Shown: positions 1 through 18,047 of the stretch, one piece after another | Layout: each line of letters opens with the position of its first letter | Numbering within the stretch: the stretch's first letter is position 1 | Origin: Cloeon dipterum | Taxonomy: Eukaryota; Arthropoda; Insecta; Ephemeroptera; Baetidae | Length of the DNA: 64,000 bases | NCBI RefSeq assembly: GCF_949628265.1 | Contig: NC_088786.1 | Location: 26,619,681 to 26,683,680 of the forward strand | Direction of reading: 5' to 3' | Notes under the pieces: generated by a model | The model's database searches: none | Told to the model about the DNA's origin: nothing | Seen by the model: the letters and a program-made list of their open reading frames with translations, nothing else | Position numbers and translations under genes: made by a program

Positions 1-3000
1 AAAGTTTTTTTTTTAATTTTAATTTACACCTGATATTTTTTTAGAATTAAAAATAATTTAGTGAATGTATATCACGATTTTTAAAGTGAAAATGATTCAA
101 AAGCGATTGAAAATTACTGTAAATTTCAATAGGAACCTTTTTGAGATTTCGCGAAATGTTTAAGTTCTATTTTGTAAAAAAAGCAGAATGCATTCACAAA
201 AATTTGGGAGCCCCTTTTTAAATGAAGACTGACTGAAGTGAAATCATACAAGTGTGTCAGGTGAACATGTAGAGCTTCATTTACGATTTTCCGAGATACA
301 CAGTCAGTTAGAGTGAACCCGCTGTGCCATGAAAAAGGTAGGCTCTTTTTGCTACATTCTTTGACAATTGAAAATCTTAACAATTTCAAAACGATACTAT
401 CAGTCGTAAATTTTAAGGCAGCAGCGCTAGCGGAATGCCGTTTTGTAAGAGTGGTCGTGATTTATCTCTTTTGAGTTCAGTCGCACGCTACAGCGAACTA
501 GGAAAATGAATTATTGAGAAGGCACTATACTTACAAGAGTATTCATGATGAGTGGTTTTAGTCCGTGGTTGATCAGAGACTGGTGCTGGGGGTTGGGGGG
601 CCGGCCGTTTTATACCTGGACCCGCGTGTGGACCGCGCCCAGCCCCCCTAGCTTACCTGATCTGGACAAAATCGCGATCGGCCTTGGCGTCTCTCTTTCT
701 CTCGCCGCGCACTGGTTTCCTACACCTGCTGGACCATCAAGGTCGCGATCGACGCTTCTAAACGCGACGAGACGCTGCGGCCGCATCACGCGAAACGACA
801 GACAGTAAAAAGCGAAAGTTTGCAGAAAAAGAGGAGGGTTGTGCCGGCAGTCAAAATCACCCACAGAAAAAATTAATTGACAAGCCATGCAATTTGTTTT
901 GAGTGCTTAATAGCGAACGCATTGCTTCCTGGATCTCCAGAGGCTGGCAGCAAATGATGTAATGTTTATACGCTATTAAATTCTACTGATGGGAAATAAT
1001 GTGAAGCTTATTGAGATATATTGTAATAGAACTCTTTATCTTGAGTGCGAAATTTATCGAGTTTTGCATGAATAGTGATTCAGCGTTTTCATCCCGGATT
1101 TATAACTTCGTTTTTGCAGTATTTTGCTCAGATCGCTAATTCTTGCATGCACTATCATTTAATTTTACGGTATTGACTGTTATACAAGAATAAATGAGAA
1201 AAACGCAATACAAATAACATGCAGTTAAATGCTTCTGTGGTGACTCGCGCTGCTGGTATGTGCAGCACTGCAAAGATGCGCAAAACAAAAATTTATTGAA
1301 CTGATATAAATGTGTCATGTGTGCTGCACTAATTTAGTCTTCTATGGCATTGACATTGACTATAGACGAATAAACAAGAATATATTACAAAGCACATAGA
1401 TAATTACAAAAAAATGAGGAGTGGTATTTATATTCAGTGATCTTTATCATGCCAGATTTTTAAAACTGCTGTATATCAATTTTAAAAATCCTAATCAAGC
1501 ACTTGACTGTGTGTTTAGGGAAATTTTAAATTTAAACAATGAAAAGGTGAAGATGCGCAATTAATTTTTCTTCGTAATCTTAACGTCATTAGGAAATGAT
1601 AATTGTAATATTCGTCCCCTTGAATTTTGCATTATCTTTAGTAGTTCATTAATGCATTAATGATTTTCCACTTTGTATTTGATTTGAAACCCAATAATCT
1701 AATCATTTTTTGGGATGTTGATAGCTTCAACAGTCTCAAATTAGCCTTTTCTTTTCCTCGTTCAAATTAAGTAGATGCTATAAAAACTAGTCTGCTCCAC
1801 ACGCATCATCACTGATTCCAAGGTGAACGAGTTTCCGAACTTTTGTCGTTGAGTTTCGTACAAAATTTGCAACCGAATGGCGATACAATCACGCAGAATT
1901 GAATCTCATAATAACCGAGAACAGCCATAAATCGCGTGGGTGCGCTTCAAACCGCTGCACTTTTGCAATATTAATTTATAAACTTGAGCTCAGCCCTGGT
2001 TGAGAGAACGAGAGCGTGAATATTTTCCGAGTTGTTGACAAGCAGTATGCATTTTCAAAGAACTACTGCGTGTGTTTATGTACACCGTAAGCATAGGATA
2101 ACAATGTTTAATGTGGATTGCAAGTAAGTGCATTCTCGCTGCGCGCTCTCGGTCGGACAGACATTCGGACTGGTTTAGTAGGATTCAATGACAACGACCC
2201 TTGAGAGCACACACTCTCTGCGCTCTGACGACACCTAATACGGGCGTGTGATTTATCCTGGGATGAGGTGGATTTACACGGACACGCCTATGAATGCAAG
2301 CCAGTTTTCTCAAATTGCATAATCTATTTACTGCACGCGATCATTATAGACAATAAATAGAGAATATCTTTGTTTATAAAATAAAACGATTTTAGGGTCA
2401 CATAATTCAGCAACCTATTAAATTTCTACTATTTTTATACACTAATTAATACTGTTGTAAGCTATAAAAGTGAAGTCAATGTTAGCAAAATAATAATGAA
2501 AACGAGAAAATATAATAGTAAATAAATATTCATTTTTTAATCCGACTATTTGAAGTAGTCAGGGATCATTCTGATTTTTTTGCCATTATCTGGACTCATC
2601 TGGGTAAATTTCAAGTTGTGAGAAAACTGTAATAGTAACAGACCTTTATTTTTATGGAAAATTTTTTATCTTTTTTTTAAATGTGATTTAAATGAGCCCT
2701 TTTTATTTGTATAGAACTGATCAACTTCTTATTCAATTATTGTTGGCTTCTTTTTCTGCCTCAATGAGATTTATTCCTCCTCTCTGGTAATAATTTCTGA
2801 CCTCTGCTCTGGACGGAAACAAAGTCTATTTGATTTAGAGCTGCAAGCGACAGTTGACAATAGTTAAGCAGGAAGTTGCTGGGCCATTTTACTAAACGCC
2901 TGGGTAGCTCCATATAAATTTCAATCCAAAACGAAATGGACTTTATTGCATCATAATTGGTAAATTGGCATCATCATAATATGTGATACATAGTTTTATA

Positions 3001-3891
3001 GTTTCTTAAAAACTTTAAATTTAATAAAAGCTAACGGTTAATTTGTTGATGTGATATTTAATTCCAAATTTATTTTTTTCAAGTCGGCCCAAATTATTTT
3101 AACCTGTGTTATTTCTTATTTCCCAAATTTAATTTCGCAGCTATGTCTGGTTATTAATATTAGCGCCACAATAATTTTTAATGGAAAATGAGGTAAACGA
3201 TACTAAATTGGTCTCAAAGCCGATATGAAGTTAAAAAATTTCTAGGCACATGAATATTTTGAGATTTGATTTTCTTAAGGTATATTTCTAGTTTGATAAT
3301 GATTGCAAAATTATTATTGATTACGCTACCATATAATAACACACATAGTGCTTAATATTTTGATCATTAGTAAAACTTTGCCACATGAACATTGATTCTT
3401 CCCATCAGAGCGAGAAGTGTGAGTGATCGGAGAGCGTGAGTCCCCTATAATATGTACAGAAAATATTACATTTTTGTAGTTGGCATCGACAGCAGGCGCA
3501 CACGTTTTTCTTTGCTTGCCACCATTTAATTGGAGTGTATAGCTCTTGTTTAAAATGTCGCTTTTCCGCCTCACAAAAAATGCGCTCTTCGCTTTTTAAT
3601 CGCCACCCGTAGCACACTAGGTATCCTTTTTTTAAAGTCCTGCGTGGGCGAAGACATGTAGTGCTTGGCAGGTAGGACGTGTCGCGTTTTTCGCGGTTAG
3701 GATGGCGCCACTAGCGGCCAACGTGTGAAGCCGGCGCCGAATTTAACCTTGCAGAGCGCGCAAGGTCACGGGCTCGAAAAGTGGGCGTGCGCGCGAACCA
3801 CCAGCACCAGCAAAAAGCTAGATCTGCTCTTGTGCTCTTTATCATCTCCGCGTATTTTGGACCAATTTTATCTTCACCGATTCCTACCGTG
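1..3891. other. 5' flank without a recognised gene
   Basis: I see no coding gene in this stretch. It is mostly AT-rich with three GC-richer patches, roughly 540-860, 2100-2290 and 3640-4100. The ORFs across the first patch run on both strands, show no family resemblance and have no convincing splice partners. The last patch leads straight into the proposed first exon of the UGP gene and probably holds its promoter and 5' UTR. The rest could be intergenic sequence or an intron of a gene starting outside the window. Confidence 0.5.
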
Positions 3892-8938
<5,047 letters not shown>

Positions 8939-10127
8939 GGCTTAGCTCGATCCATACTGATTTCGTGCCATTTGTTTAGTCATTTATTTGTTGCTTTGTT
9001 TTTGTCTTTTTCGATTTTATTTTTTGATGCAATCTGAATATATATTTACGTGCACAGCACAAATCACAGAATGTATAGATGAATTTAGCACAACTTCTAA
9101 TTGCATTGATTTTTCTTAAAATTGACGCTTTGCTTTTGTTAAATATCAATACTCGCAATATCAGTAAAATGAGTGTTTTTCGATTTGTGTTCTGAGAGCG
9201 TATTAATGTGATAGAAACGAGCCAAGTCATGAAACAGCGTTTGTCAACTATTAGGGGCAACTCTGGATCTATGAAAAATAGTATCCTTGATTTTCCCCAT
9301 ATTATTCGTGTAATGTTTGGTAACATAATAATTATATGAAGCAATGAATCCAACTGTTCAGAATTTCTGATTTTAAAATATTTACCAGGTGATGTATTTT
9401 TTTGTGATTAAAAGTTTTATCTGTGTTGGCACGACAGGAGAAATCTGATTTTCAATTTGCAATCTAAAATATAGTTTTCTGCAAATTTGTTAACAATATA
9501 TATGTGTATATTATATACACAGCAATATTAATTATATTATATTTTCAGTTCCATTAGTGATTTGAATTTGATTAAAAGAACAGTTGCGATAAATATATTT
9601 ATGATTTCCAAAACACGCCAGAGAAGTGCGACGGTAAAAATTAACCAAATACTATAATGCCTGCTCAAATTCTAATACTAAATCATATTGAGTTATTTTG
9701 AACTGGATGGATAGCAATAAAAAGAATGAGATATTAATGATACAAGTTAATTTTGTGTTTTTACTGGGACGTGTAATGACTAAAGGATGTAGTTGGCAGT
9801 ATACGCACCATAGTAAATAAATTTTATGAATAATTAATATTCCAAAAGAATTGTAGGCTATAATATAGTATTATAATATGATAAATAATAAATAATTAGT
9901 ATTGGAATATTTGATTGTACCAACAAAGTTAATTTTAACTTTGTTAAGAACGTTTATATAAGTAATATGCGGTAATAATTCTGAGTTTAGCTCATGTTAA
10001 TGTGCAAATGGAAATGTTTAAAGGGCTGAACGTGTGTACGTGCAAGATGTGTGTCTCAGCTTTAGTTCAGTAGATTGATGAAGAGGGCGGAGTTTCGCTG
10101 CTCACAGCAGATCCTTGTAGAGCAGAC
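8939..10127. other. 3' flank of UGP and intergenic AT-rich DNA
   Basis: Very AT-rich stretch holding the UGP 3' UTR. Candidate polyadenylation hexamers include AATATA near 9038 and AATAAA near 9716. The 125-codon minus-strand ORF at 8976-9353 has AT-driven composition and no family resemblance. No other gene is seen. Confidence 0.55.
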
Positions 10128-10358
10128 GTGAACATAGACCAGCTAAGAAGTAGTACTGTAATCACTCATAGGAGGCGCGTTGGTCACAGCTTTACCTTCT
10201 TTTTGCACACCTTGTGCGAGGAAACATAGGAGTTACAAACCCCCACTGCTTCATGATCAACTTGAGTAGAGACAGGCAGAACAGAAAAGAGGGTAAAACC
10301 GCGACGGACGCGCCTCCTACGAGTGCTTATAGTACTTCTTAGCATGTTCTATGTTCAC
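10128..10358. mobile_element. Foldback inverted repeat, possible MITE
   Basis: Two arms of about 66 bp face each other across a spacer of about 100 bp. The left arm (10128-10196) begins GTGAACATAGACCAGCTAAG. The reverse complement of the right arm (about 10293-10358) begins GTGAACATAGAACATGCTAA. The arms stay aligned with a few mismatches and small gaps through a shared TAGGAGGCGCGT core. There is no transposase and I see no clear target-site duplication, so this fits a non-autonomous foldback element or MITE. It ends about 300 bp before the FNIP start codon. Confidence 0.7.
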
Positions 10359-10413
10359 GGCCGCTCCATGGGAGTAAACAGAGGCGCCTGCAAAGTAATA
10401 CGCGTTATACGTT

Positions 10414-10421
10414 TTGTTTAC
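10414..10421 (+). promoter_or_regulatory. Forkhead/FOXO-type site upstream of FNIP
   Basis: TTGTTTAC, the canonical FOXO/DAF-16 binding element, about 235 bp before the FNIP ATG. Seen directly; function is inferred. Confidence 0.35.
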
Positions 10422-10431
10422 ATCACAAACA

Positions 10432-10535
10432 TCATGTGACCGACGAGCTCACAACCCATGTGACTCCGTTGGTAATATTTTGAGCGATTAGAAAAAGCAG
10501 AGGCTGTTGGCTCGAGACCTCAAGAAGCACATGAC
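10432..10535. promoter_or_regulatory. Cluster of three CATGTG/CACATG M-box-like sites upstream of FNIP
   Basis: TCATGTGAC at 10432-10440, CCATGTGAC at 10456-10464 and GCACATGAC at 10527-10535 (GTCATGTGC on the minus strand). TCATGTG is the M-box bound by MiT/TFE basic helix-loop-helix factors. FNIP and folliculin genes are known MiT/TFE targets in mammals. Whether these sites act in this species is inference. Confidence 0.35.
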
Positions 10536-10655
10536 TTTTATTTACGGATTCGAAACACAGTCGTAAAGCTCAAGAATAAGCCTCTTTTAGATATCGTGCG
10601 TGGATTCAATCGAGACCCAATGGCGTGGACGAAACTGAGGGCATGATGTAGGGCG

Positions 10656-13600
10656 ATGGCACTCTTGAATAAGCTCTTCCCCAACAAAAGGAGCAAATCC
10701 CGACCCCACTTCGCCCTTTTCGGCCGCAACGATGATACCGACGAGAGGTAAAAAGCCAATTTCTAGAGGGTTTGCCACTAGGCTCAGAGATGTTGCAAGA
10801 TGAGCACTAGGCAATGCGAATTTTGGAAACTGTGTCATCGCTTGACACGTTAGAAATTTGCCACGATTTGTGCGTTGACATTTATTAGCATGTTTACAGT
10901 TTAGAGTTTCGTGGCCTAGAATTTGTACAATGTAACCATTTTGACCTAGATTTCAGCGTCGATTTTGAATTTGGCAATTTCCTAATGCTGACATATTTTA
11001 CTTTTTTCAGCTGGGTGCCTTTTGCTTTTGGCCCAGATCAAGTCAGGGTGTTGCTCTTTAGGGAGTGCGAGCTACGGCGACGCAAGATTTTGTTCGACTC
11101 CAGCTCGGTGCAGAAAATTGCCATAGAGTCCAACAAAGTAAGCAGAAAATTTCCCTCGCTGCTGAGGAGTGAAACGAAGAAGACTGATCCTGTATTTGTA
11201 GAAGTTACTAATGGCTTTGGCTATAAGGTGAAGCCAGATCTAACCTGTATTTCATTTTAACTCTGGGAAATTTATATCTTTTTCAGTACACACGTCCCAC
11301 CGAAATCATCGATTTGGCCGCGATTAGTGACATGATTTTCGGGACAGTGCCCCTCAACTTCCAAGGTGCTTCCATGAAAATGCACTGTTTGCAGAATCCA
11401 CACCGCCTCATGTGCACCAAAGTCTTTCCATCACCAAGTGCTTCCAGCCAGCACTCCCAGCAGAAGAACAGGTATGTCGTCACAAGCAGTTCCGTTTGCT
11501 CTTTTACTTAAATCAATCCTTCAGCGATGATTCTGTTGGTTGTGCCTCTGGCGTCTCCTTTGGAGAGTCCATTGTCATGAATCTTAGCTTGGAAGGGGCA
11601 AACCTCGACAAGAAAGCCAGTGAGGGGGACAGTGGATTCTCCGGCGCAGCGTCGTTTAAGTCGGCCAGCCTGGGCAGCAACTACAACAACTCCTGGTCGC
11701 TCGGGGAGCCGCAGCCCGACTCGCGAGAATCATCATTCAATAGTAACATCAAGTCATGTTTTGTCAATTTCAACTGCAACCCACTCATTGCAGGCGTTGG
11801 ATCCTGGCTCCCCAGTCACTCAAGCGGTAGTCTCAGCAGTTTACAAAGGCGGTTTCTAAAACACGTTGCAACTTCCATGGAAAATGCCGAAGAACTGCCC
11901 AATTTTTCCCCAAGTAAGGACGCGAAAAGGAGCAAACTTGGTTTGGCCGTTGTCGTTCGCTTCTCTGGCAATGAGGATTTGGACCAGTAAGAATTGTTTA
12001 TTTTTTTCTTGACAAATTCTTCAAGCAACAACGTATTTATTCCAGGAACCAGCAGGATTTTTTCTTTGATCACATGCCAGTGTTGGATAGTATTATTAGG
12101 CGTATGCACGCGGTGGTTGAGAAAGCGTATTGCAACAGAGAGCGTTACGTCCACCTAATGAAAGCAGGTGCTGATGAGCTGCAGGAGTCGGTTGCCAACC
12201 TCTTCTCGTCCCCTCGGCTGCCCCGGCCAGTTTGGCTGGGTTTGATGACTGCCTCTTCAGAAAAAGCCCACACGTCCCTTGCTCAAACATTCCTCAACGA
12301 CCTTTGCCTTCTACTTGCCTCTCTAGATACAAAATCTGCTCATTTGTAAGTAGTGCTACTCAATTATTAATTTTTAAAGACTAAGAATATAATATTTACA
12401 GTTTTGTCAGCACTCTAGTCACAGCCGTCCTAACGTACCACCTTGGTTGGGTTAGTACAGTTTTGCCTGGGACCGCTCCACCTTTGAATAGACAGCACCT
12501 CAGCTCTCCCAACAAAATGGTATTTAAAATTAACATCTTAGGATAACTTTTCCATGACATGCTATACAATCATACTAATGTTTTTGTTGTGCTCTGATGA
12601 TAGTACTTTGTCACATGAGTCGAAAAAATGTGATCAAATAGTTTCTGACTCTTTCAAAGTTTCCTAATTAATAGGACCAAATTTTTTAAAAAGAATCTGA
12701 AGAGTAAAACGTTGTTTTACTGGTCTCTTGAGTGCATGAAATTTCCAAAGCAGTGAACTTCAGAGCTCAGTAGGCTGTGTACAATATGAATAAAAATTTA
12801 GGTCTCATTCTCAAGTTTAATTTGGCTCTTTATCTGTGGGATGTAGTTGAAAGTTTGGCTGGTGTAGCTTAACATATATTTACGGAAAAAGATCTCATTG
12901 ATATTTAAATTTACTATTATGAAATTTCTTAATAAAATTATTAAACCTCCATCTTCTTTCAGTTGGATTCTCTTGCCAAGTGCCACCCTTACAATGCGTT
13001 GTGGGCGCAGTTCGGCGACCTAAAGGGCGCCCTTGGTCATCCATTGCGAGTAGCGCGCACAATAGTTACTGGCAGTGAGTCAGACATACTTAATCGCCTT
13101 GTACGGATGCTCTCGTACTTCATTCGCTGTGGTTCTGTCAGCAAGAATTGCGAAGAAAGACTGAACAGCGATGATAGCTCGCAGGATTTGCTCCTGCAGA
13201 GCAATTGCAGCAAACCGCTGGCCTCCAATGGCACCGAGGTAAGCACATGCACCCTTGTGGGCCAGGAACCATCTTTAGGTCTGCGGAGAAATACTGGTGC
13301 CAGTGCAGTGAGCTCTCTATACCCGAGTTTATCGGACGTGGACATCATATCAGACAAGGTGTCTCGCCTGTGTCGAGTGCCAGCTGAAGCTATCATGTGG
13401 CATGTGAACAATTTGTCAAGCCCGCAGCAAGCTAGAGTGGAAGCGGTGAAACAAAATTCGGCCCCCAGTGAGGAAAGCAAGCTGGTGACTGAAGAATTTG
13501 CAGAGCATGGTGTTGTTTTTGTGGTTGGTGATGATGACAAGATAGACAGTTCTCCTGACAGTGGCAGCGGGACAATGGAGAAATACGTCGCAGAATTGGT

Positions 13601-14795
13601 AAGTCAATTATGAATAATTGATGGTATACGCCCCAAAATTACATATTTTCACAAGCAACACTTCTTTCTCAAAGAAATTTTTTTAAGGTCATGCCGTTAT
13701 TGAAGCCCGGTGGTGGCTAAGCATTTTTGCTGGCGTCGCAGACGAAATTAAAAAAACACACTTTGATAGTGCTTAACAGACCAATGGGCCAAAGATCATT
13801 TTTTTCTCCAGCATTTCTTGAATTTTCTTGTAATATTTACCAGCGTCTGGAACAGCTTACTTAGCCTAAGTCACAAAAAATTAGCCAGCTGTCGCGGTGC
13901 ATCGCGGCTGGCTGGAGACCTCTAAAATTTAGTCGATTTAGAAACGTTGATGACCCAACTTCTACTAATTCTAATAAATGTATTTTATTTTATGATTTAA
14001 AATAATATTTTCAGATAAAAGACTGTGCAGTAGAGTGTGTTGGCGATTTCAGTGAAGACCAGGAAGGCCCTCGTTTGCTAGAGATTCCAATTCCTCCGTC
14101 GGAAGTCCGACTTCCTCAACCTTACAATGGGTTTGCCGCCTCACTCATGGGATATTCTTCTTTGACTTACAATCCAGACTTGGTGGTCCAAGCGTGTACG
14201 CAAGATTTGTCAGACTGGAGGGAGAAACTAAAAAGAGACCTGATGCTGGCGTCTTACCAGCCACTGTTTGAAAAAGAGACTGTTGCTGAAGCGATTTGCG
14301 TGTTGGGAAATGTGAATAAGTGGTACGTTACGATGGTTGCAAACTATATGTATGTATTTTAAATCCTGGTACTATTTCGATAGGGAGGTTCAGATTGTTT
14401 CTAGTCACACGTACATAGCAGAGAGGAATTCGAACAATTTGGGCGTGCGTCAAGGAATGTCTCAGCTGGTTGCCGACATGCTCGAATCCGTGCATCACTT
14501 GTGGAAGTTTGGCACCCCACCTGAATACGTAAGCTACTGAATAACTTTATATCAAAGCCTAGAAATGTTGTAAATTTACTCTATCCAGTGCCTTCAACAC
14601 ATCGAATCAAAATTGAGAGAAATCTGCCTTCACAGCCACGCGCTGGCTCAGCTGCTCTTAGCCACCGATTTGTGCGAAATGACTCAACTTACAACTGCAC
14701 TTAACCTGGAGGCCAACGATGTGCCTCTACTGTTAGCAGTGGCATCTACTCACACGCCAGAGGTCACACAACGCTACGGCCTTTCTTTTCAGTGA
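10656..14795 (+). CDS. FNIP: Folliculin-interacting protein (FNIP1/2 homologue)
   Basis: Partner of folliculin (FLCN). The FLCN-FNIP complex acts at the lysosome as a GAP for Rag GTPases, linking amino-acid supply to mTORC1, and also contacts AMPK and Hsp90. Exons: 10656-10747, 11011-11227, 11287-11471, 11525-11986, 12046-12345, 12402-12519, 12963-13598, 14015-14322, 14384-14528, 14589-14795, giving about 889 aa. The start MALLNKLFPNKRSKS and the block SWVPFAFGPDQVRVLLFREC (about residues 31-50) match the family's N-terminal longin region. The C-terminal DENN-type blocks include ESVHHLWKFGTPPEY and DLCEMTQLTTALNLEANDVP. Phases agree across all ten exons. AATAAA follows near 14845. The acidic, serine-rich middle (exons 4 and 7) is the usual low-conservation linker. 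The gene is convergent with Rad23. Confidence 0.93.
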
Positions 14796-15096
14796 TTCGC
14801 ACCACATACTTGTTTTTATATATTTAGTTGATGTCCTTAACACAATAAAATGGCTTCTAAATTTAATACGTGTATCACAAATTTGCAAATTAAATCAAGA
14901 AAACTTCCTTATTAAGCATATTGCATTTATTTAAACATAATTTTACGAATGCTTCTTAAGGTATAATCCCATACAGATTTGTTTGAAGCCAAAGCAAAGT
15001 TGGTGTGAGCTTTTTTGTCTTTAAAATCTTCAATGCATCATCAAGCACACGGTCCCCCAGGCTGCTCAGCCACCCGCATTCATTCTGGAAAGTCCT
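14796..15096. terminator. Convergent 3' ends of FNIP and Rad23
   Basis: Only about 300 bp separates the two stop codons. A plus-strand AATAAA near 14845 would end FNIP transcripts, and TTTATT near 14928 (AATAAA on the minus strand) would end Rad23 transcripts. The two 3' UTRs probably abut or overlap slightly. No gene is seen here. Confidence 0.5.
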
Positions 15097-16870
15097 TTAG
15101 TCATCCAAGTTCTGCGACAGCAGGAAGTTGGCTGCAAGGTTTTCATTCTTTTCGCAAGCAAAGTAAGCCTGCACGACAAGGTGCTCTGGGAATCTGCAAC
15201 ATTAGATACAGAAGTCATTTGGTAACTCAAGATTCATGAGGGGAGCGCAACAAACCCGAGATCCTTCAGTCTTTCTATGGCTTCCTTGTCCTGGGGCGTT
15301 ATCTGGATGGTGTGACCCTCAATTCTTTCGCCCACGTCAGTCCCAGACCGGCCTGATTCGGATCCACTACCTGCAGCTGCACGCGAGTTTCCACCAGCCC
15401 CAGGTTCGTTGAGCATGCGGATGAAAGCTTCTCGGTTTGAGGAAATGAGGTCAAGCAGGGCGGGGTTTGTGTGGCCTATTTGCTGAAGGGCGGCGTTCAG
15501 CAACTGCGGATTCCGCCGGATGGCCTGCCGCATCTGCAGGAACTGGGGCTGGGTGCGCAGAAAGGCCAGAGGGTCTTGGCCGTCCCCTTCCATTTCCCCA
15601 GCGGCGCCTCCGACAATCTCGTCATTCATCACAAGATCAGCTCCACTTGGCGCTCCCACGGGCTCGTCAATGTTGCCTGGAATGCCATTGATAAGATACT
15701 CAACAGCCCGGTCGGGGTTGTTGAACGACGCCCTGAGTGCCTCTACCACCTGAGGAAAGAAATTTCAACACTAAAAACGAGATCTGCACTGACGACAAGC
15801 AACAAATATATTCAAACCACTGAACCCTCTTCAGGAAGATAATTATAGAAGGCGAAATGCCTGTAAATTAACATGAAAAATGGTCTGTATTGATTCTTCG
15901 GAATAAAAATTAGGAAATCAAATCTTGCTAGAACTATTGCTAACTAATTTGCAAAGATTAGTCCAATAATAAATTTAAAGGTTAGATAAAATACAATAAT
16001 AATTACAAAAAAAAACATGCCTTGATCTGACATGTTTTCTTTTATTCAACTTCCTGCTCACCAAAACATTGAGATTTATTGTCAAAAGAATAATTCTTTT
16101 GAGTAACAACATCAAACAGGCTTTGTTTGCAACACTTACTTAAAACTTGAATAATTTTTGCTGTTACGACACAAAACATGTATATTGTAAGTAAGGCTTT
16201 TAAAAAACAATTCAAATTATGAATTTGTTCTTGATTCCCTTAATGTAAGAAAATTCAGGAATCAAAGAATTCAACGATTGTTAAATAAAATTATCAAGAT
16301 TATCTTTGAAACATAATTAAATTTTTAAAAACAAGTTACCTGTGCTTCGTCATAGCCCATAGACACTATGTTTTGAACCATGGACTCATACGCTGGGCCA
16401 GTAAGCAGAGTTGACTCAGCATCAGCAGGGGCTGCTGGAGCTGAAGTTGCAGGAGCGACAGGTTCAGCCTGGAGTGCTGGCTGCACAGGTGCAGCGGGTG
16501 CACTCGTAGCAACTGCTGCAGGGGCAGCAGGGGAGGCACTAGCTGCGGGGGCGGCTGGGGCGCTGGACTCTAGGGCTTTCGCTTTTGTCACCAAGCAGAC
16601 AATAAACTTTTTCTCATCGAGGCCTAATGAGCTTAGCACCTAATAAAAGTGATGAGAGATTTTAATATTTGATATGAATTGAAATAAAAATTGATCATGT
16701 ACTTGACCATCTTCTAAGATCTTTCCAGAGTAGATGAGTCGTTGTGACGAAGCAGCGTAACTTGCACCCCTGTCCTTTTCTATTCTATCTTTCAAATCTC
16801 TGACTGTGCAGCTTGATTCAAGGTCGACCTGAAAGGTCTGTTGTTCCAGGTTTTTCACGGTGATCAGCAT
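15097..16870 (-). CDS. Rad23: UV excision repair protein Rad23
   Basis: Shuttle factor that delivers ubiquitinated cargo to the proteasome and stabilises XPC in nucleotide excision repair. Exons, 5' to 3' on the minus strand: 16870-16703, 16639-16340, 15749-15256, 15193-15097, giving about 352 aa. Domain order is complete: ubiquitin-like domain (1 to about 75, start [15 protein letters not shown]), an Ala/Pro-rich linker, UBA1 (about 139-177, SMGYDEAQ...[15 protein letters not shown]), XPC-binding/STI1 domain (about 215-270, [17 protein letters not shown]), and UBA2 (about 307-350, ending [10 protein letters not shown]). A CTTTCAG acceptor just before the ATG implies a 5' UTR intron. The Ala/Pro linker makes a misleading plus-strand ORF. 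The first exon is presumably near 17.1 or 17.65 kb, facing DIS3. Confidence 0.95.
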
Positions 16871-18047
16871 TTTTGCTGCTATTAAACTCTTCTGAAAGCA
16901 AAATTGAAAATAAATTATGCAACTCGGAGCGTGAAATGAACAAACAAGCTTTTAGGTAGATGACAGTCACATAATATTTATTTCCTTTTATAACACAACA
17001 ATAAAAACAGAAATAAAATAAAAAAAGTTTAATTTTATATTTCAGCATTATCTACTAATAGGATAGCGCAAGGACAGTTTCCTTCATTCAACTAATTACA
17101 AATATATGTATAATTTACCTGCAGCGTAATTAAATGAATTACAAAAAGCAAATGCCCACCCAAAATTGTTGAGCGATGAGCAATTTTACTGCGACCGGGC
17201 GAAGTTTTATATCCAAAAGTAAAAAATAATATTGTAGATTGGGAAAGCTGATTATTATTACATATTTTAATTTACGTAGATAGACGCATGAAAATAAGTC
17301 AAAAGAGCAGCGATAAAGGATAAGTAGCGAACAAGAATAAGGATTCCTTCTTAATCTTCACTTCATCAAGAAATGCAACTTAACCCTGAAAATTCTTGAA
17401 ATTTTAAACTTCTCACGTTTGAACACTGTTTAAAGCATGATGTGTAGCAAAGTATTGACGTTTTGAGATTTGAAATTCACGTTCAAAGTGAAATATATGT
17501 GGAGAGGCTTTATATATAATGAAATATTACCACGTGAATATTCAGATGAATTATTAACACCCATGCATGAACATACACATGTCATTAAAGGCAAAACGCA
17601 ACAGACGAAATGACGCAATTACAAAAAATATACAATACCTGGTGATGGTGAACCAGCTACTAGAATTTAAGTACATCAAATGCACCTTCAAACTTCGTCC
17701 AAACCGCTGCAGAAAAGCCAAATTTCACCAAGCCTTCGAGTGAAGCGAACAACTTCCTTCCCTACGCGGAAAGCAAAACGCAAACAATCCAATCCCTCGA
17801 AAGATCATCAACGAGTGACCGGCCACTTTGTAATCATCGATCAGCAGGAAACACGCAACACGCCACTGGGAGGGTTTGTACCGGTTTGTACCACGTGACC
17901 AACATTCTATTGCCGCCGTGCCCACGCCCCTTAAACACGCACAACATGTGCTTGTGTTTTGGTCTCAAACAATTTTCTTTGCAGATTGTTTGATAAATTT
18001 CTTTCTCTTCGTTTGTGATTGAAAGCTGGTGTGTAAACATTTTCACA
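16871..18047. promoter_or_regulatory. Divergent Rad23/DIS3 upstream region
   Basis: Shared 5' region of two genes pointing away from each other. It contains a palindromic E-box in CACGTGAC (17892-17899) and a forkhead-like GTAAACA (18033-18039) close to the DIS3 ATG. Two minus-strand donors, near 17119 and 17639, could end an untranslated Rad23 exon. No coding gene is seen. The bidirectional promoter is inferred from layout. Confidence 0.4.

Noticed and set aside
545-888. Overlapping ORFs on both strands in a GC-rich patch
   Set aside because: No family resemblance and no splice partner; composition alone explains the open frames.
13037-13540. 167-codon minus-strand ORF
   Set aside because: Exactly antisense to FNIP exon 7, which has phase-consistent splicing and family resemblance on the plus strand.
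16380-16643. Plus-strand Ala/Gly-rich ORF
   Set aside because: Antisense of the Ala/Pro-rich linker of Rad23.
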